Below are positions 46,545 through 57,600 of a stretch of 64,000 nucleotides of DNA, in pieces (within the stretch, counting starts at the first letter, position 1; each line of letters begins with the position of its first letter). The notes under the pieces are model-generated. The model had not been told where the DNA came from and did not search any database. It was given only the letters and a program-made list of their open reading frames with translations. Source of the DNA: Klebsormidium nitens (lineage: Eukaryota; Streptophyta; Klebsormidiophyceae; Klebsormidiales; Klebsormidiaceae); NCBI GenBank assembly GCA_000708835.1, contig DF237032.1, positions 124,001-188,000 on the forward strand. Direction: 5' to 3'. The translations under genes and the position numbers were made by a program.

Positions 46545-49543
46545 TCACCTCGAAACGTAAGCCAAACTGACCGCGAGCAATGTAACAGCCAGAGCACCGA
46601 CTGCGGCTGCGAGCGTTGTTTGACTGCACACTGCTTCTTGCTTTCCTTTCACACTGCTGCTCCCTGTTCTGACACCTTCTAATACCGTGCTCTTTTGGGG
46701 CTCGCTCTGCTGTTGGGCCGTTTTCTCCGGAGCTGCTGGCCTCTCGACTTCGACCAAGTCGCTCCCGCTTGCAAAGCTCGGCCCAAGCATCTCTTTACAC
46801 CTCTCGGCCGCCTCTGCGACGCTCTCGCTTCCTATCAGATACTCTGACAGCCGTACTCCCTCTAGCCAAGGGACAAGAACCCGCCGCGGCATCCCCTCTC
46901 CAAATCGCCGGACTGCGTCCTCCAGCAAAGCATGCCGAGGTTGAGACTTCTCCGCCCCAGAAGCGCCCTCCCCAGGTGCTGACGTGGCAGCTGACGTGGC
47001 GGCGTGCTCGCTCTCTTCCTCCGCCCTATCCGCCTCCTCCACCAAAAGCTCGAGCCTTGCTCGCAGGCTGCGGGCGACGTCCGTCTTAAGGTCCACGAGC
47101 GCCTCTCCGACCGTCTGCTTCGGATGCGAATACGTCCTGACGTGGACGGCCCCGCTGAGTGCCACGTGTCCGACCACCGCCCCCGGCTTCTCCCGCAGCT
47201 CCTCGCCCATCTTTGCGCCGGCTTCGGACGCCCAGGAAGGGCGGGCGAAAAAATGGACTTGGTGCGTCGGAAGCGACTCCGCGGTTTGGGAGTCCGGCTC
47301 GGGCTCGGGGGAAGGGGTTCGGAGGGCTGCTACAGTTTGTGTCGAGTCTGTGAGCGCGCCGTCTACCGTGCATTCTGCGGCGCCGAGCCTAGTTGTCTCG
47401 GAGGAGATGGCGCCCTCGACGCTCGAAACGAATAATGTTGAGCTTCCGGAGCGGATCGGAAGCCTGTAAGAAAAGAAGTGAGAAATTGGTTTTTGAGAGG
47501 TCCTCATGCAAGGAGCTTCGCCTCTAAATCAATCTCCGTTCGCTGTGAAAGTGCATAACCGTAGTGGCTGCCAATTGATGCCTACGTCATGAACAGAACC
47601 GTTAACTTTTCCCAACCACTAACGGTAGGAGTCAGATCATTTTGATCTGGGGAAAAGAGGCAATCTGCATCTTACGCATGTTCGAGGTCAGCTGAATGAG
47701 ACTGTTGGCTGCAAGCCAATTGGTGAACTGTTGTCCTCCAATCCGGAATATGTCGAAAACGACCTTCTCTTCTAACCAGGAGATAGGCCCTGAGACACTG
47801 ACCGTAAATCGATGCGATAGACAGCTTGTAGGCAGTGTAGAGTGTTGAGATTGTGTCCGAACTTGAGCTCGCAGGGGCGGAGGGACTGGAACCCAGAGGC
47901 CGAAGGAAGGCCCACGGGACCACTCCGACAAGTGCACCTGCCAGACAGGCAAAACAAGTCAGCTTTTGAGATTGCCCTAACTTTGGTTCCTGTACTTTCT
48001 GGGTCTAGGACCAGATCTTTGCAGGATTGAGAGCTTGGCAGAACTTGCATCTAGTATTTGAAGGAAGCGAACGTGACGTGAGGTGCTGGCGGCCGACCCG
48101 CCAGGAATGGCTGTGTGAAGCCTCTAGGACTAGAGTGCAGCGATCCCTGCTTAGTCAGAAGCTGCCGCTGAAGAAAGTCAACAGTGACTCTAACTGTGCA
48201 AACCATCGAGATTGCATGCCAGCGTCAGTAGAAGTGACACACAACGAGCTTGACCAAACATGCTGGAACCTGCGCACGCCTCAGATTGAAACTAGCACAA
48301 TCTCCAGGGCTTACTGTTCAACGCCGCAGACCTTCAGACTAGAGATTTCAGGAACAAACATACCAGTGAGGCGGTCAATTTGTATGACATGATCTGAGAA
48401 AGTCCGATTGTGTGGAGCTTTCCTAGTTCACTCACTTGCGGGGCTGCCGTGATACATGCAAGAGGAGCCACTCTGCTCCTGCATCCTGTGATATTATCCT
48501 GGGGCTTGCTGAGGTGGCGGTGGCAGTCAGAGCCTCCCACAGCGCAGCGCCAGCAGCCTTTAATGCTGCCTCAGAGCAGATGGCGTAGATCCCCAGAACA
48601 GCCAGACCCCCTGGAAGCATTCTGGACACCTGAGGGGAAACGCTTGGCATCTCAGATCAAGTGTACTGTGTGTTCTCTTGCTACCATGTGTTCTCTGGTG
48701 GTCTTTGACACGCTTGGAGACTGTCAAAGCGGGGTGCTTTTGCCTCTCAAGAACCAAGGCACACCAGGCCGGTCAGAAGACCAGGCCGGTCAGTAAAATA
48801 CTCCTTGGATTGCTTGTCCACCACGCAATGAGGTCAGGAAAAGTAAAATTCTTCGGGGAGTTGGCCTTGTCATTCAAATTGTGGCAACCTTGTCATTAGA
48901 ATGATGGCATCATGAGACAATGCCAGTGGCACACCACGGTTAAGCTCAGCTCTGGAAGTGCACGCAAAGTTCCGCACCTGTCTCGTGTGTTCTCCAATCC
49001 ATTCGGGGTCAACCTGCAGTGGCGCCTCTCCCTTGCCTCCTTTCTTGCTTGCGCCACTTGTATCGACCACATTGGTTGTGCTTTCGGATGGTGGAGTTGG
49101 CAGCAGAGCGTAGACATGGTCGCGGTATGCGACACTGACTTTGCCGACCAGGAGACCAGTCTGCAGTAAATTAAAGCAAGATCAGATGGCTGAAATGGTG
49201 GTGGTTGGAGGCGATATGTGGAGAGGCTCTTTGTTTGCATGCCAGACAAGATCTGACCCGTAGTAGTCGACTAATTATGAGCACCACCAGTCAAGATCCT
49301 CTAGACTTTGCTATCAGCCCCGCAGCATTCTTTGAGCAGCCTGGTTATCCATCTGAACCATTTTTCAAGGCAAGTTTTATCAATATGTACACAACAGGAT
49401 ACAGAAGAACGATGCGTGAAGGATCATTGCTGGTGTGTGATTGGAAATTGTCGTGCACCTACCTGCGTGGCTGTGGACTGCTTGAGCAACCTCTCAATCT
49501 CGTTCTCCACATGCTCCACCTCTGCAAGGACAGATCTCACCAT
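46545..49543 (-). CDS. ODR4: ODR4-family membrane protein
   Basis: ODR4 proteins are conserved tail-anchored membrane proteins. Animal members help deliver certain membrane receptors and interact with UFM1-protease UfSP2; the plant role is unknown. Exons seen are 49543–49463, 49160–48978, 48629–48436, 47885–47803 and 47463–46545. At least one exon between 48436 and 47885 is needed and was not located. Landmarks are QTGLLVGKVSVAYRDHVYAL, VSRMLPGGLAVLGIYAI (human-like VSRMLPGGL), SLRPCELKFGHNL joined to RIDLRLPIRSGSS, GHVALSGAVHVRTYSHPKQT, and PRRVLVPWLEGVRLSEYL. The C-terminus is a single membrane helix (TTLAAAVGALAVTLLAVSLA). The start at 49543 encodes MVRSVLAEVEHVENEIERLL. The frame is open upstream, so a longer start is possible. 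Confidence 0.85.
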
Positions 49544-50867
49544 GGCGGCAATCTTCAACGGCACCCTCTCAGCAACAATCACGATAGACTCGATTTCAAG
49601 TTCTAGATTCCTTCACGAAACGAAATGCGGCAGCGCTTGGTTTGCAAGCCTGCAGCTCCCCTCAAACCCTTTCCAATGCCCGGCCAGCACTGGCAGCCAT
49701 GCGTTGGAAAGGCAGAAAGGCGCCCCTAGCCGCGCGCGGCCGCCGGGGGCCTCCAGTTTGGCGCGGCCCGGGCTGGCGGCCGCGCATATGCCACTGGCAT
49801 CCGATGTTCCAACATTTGATGCCGGATTCATGCACGGCGTAAGGGTTTGGTCACTTTGGTCTTGGGTTACTAGCTAGACACTGGTTTAGCTGACCGTGGA
49901 CCACAAACCTTGAGATGATGCAGTATATGTAGCCAGCCATAACTCTCTGTTGGTTCAATTTGAACCTCGAAAACCCATCGTCCAACTACCTACACGTACG
50001 GTACTGCAGAAGCATTCATACATTTCCAAAGCAAAGGACTGCTCTTGCCAGGCCACTCAACATACCCGGCACTTCTATCATTGCTGGTTACATGAACGTT
50101 GGGTCATTTGCAAGATCATGCTTGGCAACACTTTGAACCATGAAAGGACTGTCAAATGAGCCCTGGCAAGGTCCCGGCAAGGTGGGCAAGGCGGGCGACC
50201 GAGAAGCCTGATTAACACACATCAATGACGCAGCTCAAATCCTTTATTCCCTTCTCAGTCCTATGCTTGGATTATTGACCCGCATCTGTGGTTAGAGCAT
50301 ACGTATGTATGTACAAGGTATGTAGTGGTGGCTAGCTACGAGCCTGACTGGATGTTGTACCAACTCTCAAAACTCTCAAGACGTTCCAACGCAACAAGAG
50401 GCACAAGATCTAGCCGAGCTTGAAAGTTCCCAACGCGTGCACCCACACATGACGTCAGTCATCTCCAAGATCAATCAAGATCCGTGGGCGCTTCTCTGGG
50501 GGGTGCGACGAGGTGGCCGCATTGTTGGGGAGAGTGCGGGCATTGGTTTCCCTTTCTTTCAGGACGTGACCCTGAGGAGTCGAACCCTGCATCATCAGGC
50601 CGCCCACATCAGCAATTTGAACGGCTTGAAATAACGCGGTAAGTATAAGGGCTCGGGCAAAGGGATTGCGCATGTCCTCATCTTGTAGCCGCAGGCTTCC
50701 TCTACAGACAAGGTGCTTTGGTCACGGACAAGATCGCTCTGAAATTGTTCACAGATGGAGACTTAGAGGGGATGATCGAGAATGAGAACGAGTGCGGGGC
50801 TCGTAGGTGCTCATCGAAAAAACGACTCTTGTAGCACTCGAATTCCTTCAGGCCCTCAGGGTAGCAT
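49544..50867. other. Region upstream of ODR4 and 3' of the dioxygenase gene
   Basis: A GC-rich island with an 11-bp inverted repeat lies at 49734–49785. Around 50455–50673 the minus strand is open (MRNPFARALILTALFQAVQ). That stretch could be a final exon of the upstream dioxygenase gene, but the phase does not fit simply. Nothing else was recognised. Confidence 0.4.
49734..49785. repeat. GC-rich inverted repeat island
   Basis: GCGCGGCCGCC (49734–49744) is the exact reverse complement of GGCGGCCGCGC (49775–49785). It sits about 190 bp upstream of the ODR4 start and resembles the island at 3461–3513. Confidence 0.7.
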
Positions 50868-53680
50868 TTATATATATGTACTCCTACTGTCAAACTCAAC
50901 ATCCTTGACAACAAGGGAAACCAATCCGTACATGAACGTCATTCCTGCGTACCGCCTTACTTTTTGTTGCGCGCTCGGCTTCCTTCTAGTTGGCCAGATG
51001 ATGAGCGCTACCTGATGGTACCACCGCTCCATGGTGCAGCCAGCGTTCCCGGTCGCTTCCTGGACCTTGCCGTTCGTCCACTCAAGGCCGTCGCATTCGA
51101 GATAGTCTTCCGGAAGCAACTCTGCATCACGGCGGCCATGATTCGGAGATCAGCCGTGAACTGGCAAGGAGCTCTTCTCGTATAGAATAATGAGGCGTGA
51201 AGTCCCACCTTGAGATTGTGGCTCCACGCACCAATTTCCAAGGTCGAGAGGTCTTAACTTTTCGTGACCGAGCGTACGGTACAAGAGCGATGAAGCCAAT
51301 AGGGTCTAAGTCAGCGCCTGACATCACACCAAAGGAGCGGCTTAATCAGATCCCTGCGGATCTTTTCAGGTCGCAAAGGATTGTTGCGCCTCTTTAAGTA
51401 CGGAACGGGTTCCTTACCCGACTCGTCGAACGTGAAGTCAGGAACTCGGTCGTCTTCGGATGGCGCCACGATGTTCGTGAGCTCCGTTTCCGAATCCTCG
51501 ACGTCTACCAGACAGCCTTCGTCATCTCCGTAATGAACTTCGGCAGGCCCGCTTTCCGTCTTCTTGAGCATTCCCAGGTAGCACTGGATCCTGATACCTT
51601 GGGGGGCCTGAAAAGAACCAGAGAAAGTCTCAGCTGTTGGATACGAAGCGTCTAAAGCACGAGTTTCGATTCACCTGCGGAACGCTCTCGAGATTGCCGG
51701 CATTTTGTGCGGGTTTCTCGTAATATTGAAGCCGGAATGGGGGGCCAACCGAATATGGGCTTTCATCTGACTGTTGCAAGGCTTCGGACATGCTTCCATG
51801 GAAAAGATTAAGAAGCTGATTGAAGATTGACCTGAGGTGCGTTTTAAAACCGGTATAGATGCATCCACGAAGCTTTATGAAATGTTCAAGGACCGTCTCA
51901 AACATATGCAGACCCCACCTTCACGGCAGCCTGCCGCAGGACATCCGCCGCCGCGCAGTCCTTGCCCTTCAGCTTGTCGAAGGAGAAGCTCTGCTCACAA
52001 TACTGGTGCTCCAGGGGAATCACCAGCTTCTGAGGGGCATCGGGATCTTGAAGCCAGGCAGTGATAGCTTTGAGGATCTTCTGGACGCTCCGACTGTTGT
52101 CTGCTGGCGTCAGACTTCGCATGGGACCTTGTCCGATCAGATTATAGACAAGGGCTAGTCGGTACCCCTCTCGCACGGGCAGGATCTCATGCTCACAGTC
52201 AGCGTAGAACGAGGCATAGAACATGTTGAAGAGGCCCTGGCTTCCGAAGTCGAATCTTTCCTCATTGCCCGCGTGCCGCACCAGAAGCTCTCCTGCAAAA
52301 AGAGTCGGAAGTGATTGGCTCATGCACAAAGCTAATTGACCGCTCACAAGATTCCGAAATTCGAGTAAAGGTGATAGACAGAACTCTTGAGGAGCCCTTT
52401 GATCCTCTACGAGGCTTCTCATTGTAGGCAACTTTGTTGGTACGTCAGATGCCTGATATCGCATTGAGCTTTCAGAAAATTTCGTCAATAAGTGCTTCAA
52501 GACCATCTCAGAGGGGCTACCGCTCCACTGGAGAAGTTTTGATTTGTGCGTTGCCATGTAACACGGAGGGCCCAGCAGTAAGACGGGCTTGACAGTACTT
52601 ACACTTTGGCCATTTGCCGTACTCTGCAACCATCGTGATCGAAGCCATTCTTGCTGCAGCGACAGTTTTCCACCAGAGTATGAGCGCATTAAGGACTTTA
52701 TATATTTGAGACAAGCCAGAAAGCCTATCCTGACAATCAACGGCCTTTAGAAGTTCTACTTACCTCCAGCATGAGGGGACGGAAGAACTATGACCAGGGT
52801 TGCAAACATCCCTGCCGCTTTCTCTGTATCCCTGTGCGGGGTGAAGCGGCCGCCAACCTCGTAAAGTAGGAGCTTATAGAGTTCCGGCACAACTTTCAGA
52901 TTTTCAGGCAGGCCCAACCGCTTGCGCAATTCGCCGTTGGCCAACCGGTCAACCATCAGGTGCCACTCAGGATTTCTAAGGACAATCTGCTTCGGTCCCA
53001 GCTGTAAGCATTTCCGGACATTCTCATCGTATATGGTGGCCTCCCTGCAACAAGAAGAAACATGAGTAGAGACTCTTTAAAGTGGACAAATGTTTTGGAA
53101 CTCGGGATCCAAGCTGCCTGTCTAATATTTAGCTAGGAAACAGGTAAGCAAGTGCCAGTCGCCGCCCTGTCAGAGGCTGATTGCTGTTGGTCTTTCTCTG
53201 CTTTCAAGTGGGTTTTTTGAAAAGAAGTGCACTCAATAAAGATTCCACATGATGCTGAGAAGAACTACTTATGCTGAACAACGGGTTTTTTGGCTGATTG
53301 ACCTTGGAAAGATTTTTATGAAAGAACAACAGATTCAAAAGGGGCACTCTGTCACTCCGATTCAAAAGCTATCCAGGACATACGACATGTGACATGTAGC
53401 TTATGCTCATGAGGAGGTTTTCGAAGATTCCAACTTTTCAAAGCGGTGGTGGTTGCGCTTACTTGCGCCCAAAGGGAGCAGCATTGCAAATGCTCGCCAG
53501 TTCCTTTGCCTGAGAGGGCAGAAGCGGCAGCGCCACTTGGCCCCCACCTCCCAATGCAGGGACGCAAAGGCCTGGCAAGCATGTCTTAAGGATGCCACCA
53601 GCTGCATAACTCCCCGAACGCGGTATGCTTTTCAGAGCACTCAGCAGTTGAGCTCTGTAGGTATTTTCTTCCTGCGCCAT
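50868..53680 (-). CDS. 2-oxoglutarate/Fe(II)-dependent dioxygenase (prolyl-4-hydroxylase-like)
   Basis: This is an oxygenase of the 2OG-Fe(II) superfamily with the jelly-roll core of prolyl 4-hydroxylases; the substrate is unknown. Exons 53680–53463, 53044–52764, 52292–51919, 51815–51675, 51607–51418, 51252–51209 and 51119–50868 join in frame to about 499 residues. The core has LYKLLLYEVGGRFTPHRDTE (iron ligands H and D of HRD), MFATLVIVLPSPHAGGELLV, ASFYADCEHEILPV (third iron ligand His) and REGYRLALVYNL (Arg for 2OG). The N-terminal LPGLCVPALGGGGQVALPLL and C-terminal EATGNAGCTMERWYHQVAL occur in long plant and fungal members. A GTAAGG donor at 50960–50955 could splice to a further exon, so the last 31 residues are doubtful. 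Confidence 0.85.
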
Positions 53681-54607
53681 GGCTCAGCCAGAGAAGCCTG
53701 GAGAGGCAAGAGGGCCAGAAGGTTCAGCGCAAGCGTCAAGAGCGACGTGGCACTGCGATGAATGCAAGAGATGCACTGTGTAGATCTTTTCGCGCAAGAA
53801 AACGCTGCGCCAAGCGGCCGATCTATCTTCCTATCGGTTTGCAATTGGCATGTGCCGAAGTGAAGGCGGATACGAATTCCGAATGTTCTATTAAACTTCT
53901 GACCATGTCAACCAGTCAGGTAGAGCTATTAGGTAGGTATCAAGCAGGCGTAGGATAGGTAGGATACCTAGCGTACGCAAAGCCTGCGCAAAGCGTTCAA
54001 ATTCATACCTACAGAAAGGGCGCCAGTGCGATCCAATCAGGGCCCGCTGTCGTTGCCAAGGTGGCAGCTTCCGGAACCGTACGATTGGCTTGGACTGGTA
54101 CACATGTGCGCGAGCGAGAACGACCAGTCCTTCCCCCCGCGCGTATCAATATCATGCACAGAAGCTTGGTCAACAAGTTCAAGTGAGCTGCGCATTGGCA
54201 TGGCTTTAGCTCTGCAGCTTGCAGCAGGCAGCGAGTCTCCTTCTGCAGCTGGCATGCTAGTTAGCTGTGGTTTTCGCTCGAAAATGCTTGAGTACCCTGA
54301 ATTAATCATGCAGGGCCGTCCAGCGAGTCTGCTGACCATCGCACTTTTGTTCCTCCAGAGGCAACATATCTAGCAAAGGGAGCGGCAGCTGGCCATTTGT
54401 GCAGTCTTGCAAATGGGTTCAGTTTCAGGAGTTAGCCGTGGCAACTAGAGAGTGGTGAGTAAGGTCATCTTGAGCTGCGACTGTATCTGGAATAGGATGC
54501 ATAAGCCGCAGCTCGCTGACAAAACGCTCAAGGTTTGACCAGTGAACTGCTGCACTAATTGGGCTTACCTTTATACATGAGGACGTGCGCAGAGCTTCCT
54601 CGGCACA
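53681..54607. promoter_or_regulatory. Divergent promoter, dioxygenase and WDR62-like gene
   Basis: These 927 bp lie between divergent start codons. The repeat GTAGGTATCAAGCAGGCGTAGGATAGGTAGG occurs at 53931–53963. No exon or TATA box was recognised with confidence. Confidence 0.45.
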
Positions 54608-57600
54608 ATGCTTCGGAGAAAGTCAGCGCGGCTTGAAGGCCCAAGCAAGGTATGCACAAAGGGCGGTTTAAGGGACCGCCCTTAAACCGATGGTTACACT
54701 CAGCATTGCATCATCGTTGGCCCTGTGATCCCACCATGCAAAGCAAAGCGACCTATTGTTCTGCAGTGCATTGGCTAGAGCGTGTCTTGTCTCTTGGTTT
54801 CCAAATTCTGATTTCCTTTCCCCCTTCACAGCTTGAGCTGCGGCAAGTGATTGGCCACACAGCTAGCAATGGCAACGGGCTGGCCTCCTGCCCCGCCAAT
54901 GAGGACGTGGCATATGCTGCCGGCTGTGTGGTTGTTGTCTACAATGCTGCAAACAACAGCCAGACGTCCTTCTACACGAGCTCCAAAGCGAACAAGGCGA
55001 TCGCAAGCGTGGCCTACTCACAGTCAGGGAGGTTCCTGGCAGCTGGCGAGGTAAGGGAACTCTTCGTATTGAGTAACATACGCGATGCTGTCGGAACTCA
55101 AGTAGCGCTCAATCCGTCTGAGCGCACAATTTCGTTTGAAGCCAGAGGGAACACTGCCTGAAGCAGACGCGCTTGCCCGCTCGCTTAACTACAGCTGTGA
55201 AGTGCATGTAGCATGATCATCTGCCAACTTAGCACTGGTTGGCTCTCGAACAACGACTTTGCTGAAACTGGTGAAGACACGGTGAGACAGCATTCTACCA
55301 TCAGGGGCTGTCAATGACTGTCAACTACAGTCATTGACAGCCCTGTTTGAGTGAGGCAAGCTAAGTGCCGTGCAACAACTTGGTTACAACCGCCTGTCGG
55401 GTGTGCCTTTCACCTTCTTCCGCACCTCAGTTGCGCACCCCTCAGCTCTCAAAACCAGCGGGTAGACAGAAGGGTTTGGGTAACTCACATCGTTTAGGAC
55501 ACAAGATCATCCAATCTTGCAGGCAGGCCACCAGCCTGGAGTCCTCGTCTGGGACACCACGACAAAGGCCTGCGTCGCAGAACTCAAGGGGCACCGCTAT
55601 GGCATTGCCTGCCTCAGCTTTTCCCCCCCTGGAAAGCATCTCGTCTCCGTCGGCGCCCCCCACGACGGCCAAATCTGCATCTGGGACTGGAAGAACGGGG
55701 TGCTCCTGGCAAAAGTGCGTGCGGCAGCGGCTGCAGCACCGATCTCCACGCTTGCGTTCTCTGCTGACGGGGCATTCTTTGCTACTGGGGGGGTCAAGCA
55801 CGTGAAATGCTGGCCGGTGGGGGGGGTAGCCTGTCAACGCCTGAAGTCTGCTCCAGGCGGGGGGTTGGAGAGCCGGGCGGTGGCGCTGGGGGCGCAGAAG
55901 GAGGCGGACATTGTGAGCTTAGCAGCAGGTCCGAGTCCAAACTCTCCCGGGGGGAAAGTGATAGAGGAAAATGGAACAATGTACGGAGTCACCGCCCCCG
56001 GCATTCTGTGTCTGCTGCGGGGGGGAAAGGCGCTTGAGAAATGGGTGGATCTGAAAGTGCAGGCGGCCTTTTGTGTCAAAGTATCCAAGCAGTACTGCGC
56101 ATGCGCATGCGCCGGGGGGGTTGTCCGGCTGTTTGCGGTGAACACGCTCACCTACGTTGCCACGTTGCCGAAACCCGTTGCTCTCAAGTATCATCTTGCG
56201 GGAGGAAACGCGCAACCGTCAGCACCGGAGGCGTTCCCGGACGCCGTTGGGTGCTCGTATATCGGAGAGAACAAGCTGGGTGAGAATACGACCCGTCTGA
56301 ATTGATCCTCTTTTCAACGTCCGCCGTCGCTTGCTCTAGCATCGCTCAATAGCTCTAGGTTGGTTGCGAAGATTCCCAGAGACTTTCGCCGTTGAAATCA
56401 CAGTTTGAAATGCGTAAAGGCATGCTCTGCCGGCTGTGCTGCGAGATTTAGCTGCTGATCTATGCGTGATCTCAGGAGAGGCAGCAGCATGGCTTGCATC
56501 CGACGTATTGCGAATCAGGCGGTTGTTGTCGAAGAGAGTGGACGTTGACTAAGCACTGACGACTTCTGACTTGTGATCTTCCGTTCGCCAAATCTTACAC
56601 ACGTCTGAAAGTCACTCCGTCTCTGTGGAAGATATGAAGTTCGTTGGATGTTCGAATCCAACCTGAAACTATCTTTTGACCATTCCATTATTGCAATCAA
56701 ACCTCCGTTCCCGAGTGTCGAAAACCCCCTTTTCCATGCCGGCAGCCGTGGTCTACTCCGACCACAGCCTCTACATTTGGGACCTGTCCACCGTTTCCCA
56801 CATCACGCTCGTACGCTGCTTCCACGGTCACGGGGCTTGCATCTGGGACGTCGCCAGTCTGCCACAAAGCGCTCCAACACAGCCCGGGGAACGCTCCCCC
56901 GGGCTCGCGACGTGCTCGGCGGACGGGAGCATTCGTCTTTGGAATTTGGAGGAGCGGGGGGGGCAAGGGGGTGCGTTGGTGCCGGGGTGTCAGGTAAGGG
57001 AGTCAAGCGGTGGATTTTGAGTTTGGGTTCGTTCTGGGCGTCTGCCATTGGTGTGTGCATTTCGTGAGCGACGATGCGGGATCAGAATTTGACCAGGGCT
57101 CCCTTGGTAAGTGTACGGGCAAGCGGGAAGTCCGGTGAACGTTTTAAAGGAGCGAGAAGGTCAGCTTCCAAAGATTCACGAAGCTTGACTATCGAAGCTC
57201 GACGTTTTTCCAGCACACGGTGACTCTTTTTCAAAGTCACTTGAAACAGCTCGGTAACACATAGAAGTGACACTGTTCTCTCTAAAAGCTCTCTCGTATG
57301 CTTCTGCTTTCTCGTTGTCCAACGGTGCGCACGCCCACTTGATCAGTGGCAAAATAAGCATTGTCAAGCCGCCTCGATTCTTACAAGCGGCGTTTCTGCT
57401 ACAGGAGCTCCTCGGCGCCTTCCACCTGGACGGCCCCGCCGTTCTGTCCGCCGGGGACGCCGTCCGTCCGTCCGGGTTCCGCTCCCTGGCAGCCCGGCCG
57501 GACGGGCGCCACGTAGCGGCTGGAGACCGGAACGGAAACCTGCGCGTGTATGATCTGGAGACCGGAAAGCTAGTGAGCTTCCAGGAAGCCCACGACTCCG

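Noticed and set aside
47159-47373. Pro/Arg-rich open frames around ODR4 exon 6
   Set aside because: They are GC-rich shadows on both strands. The ODR4 frame carries conserved motifs and a membrane tail.
48725-48797. Tandem ACCAGGCCGGTCAG as an insertion footprint
   Set aside because: Only two short copies 17 bp apart were seen, without terminal inverted repeats. It is more likely slippage in an ODR4 intron.
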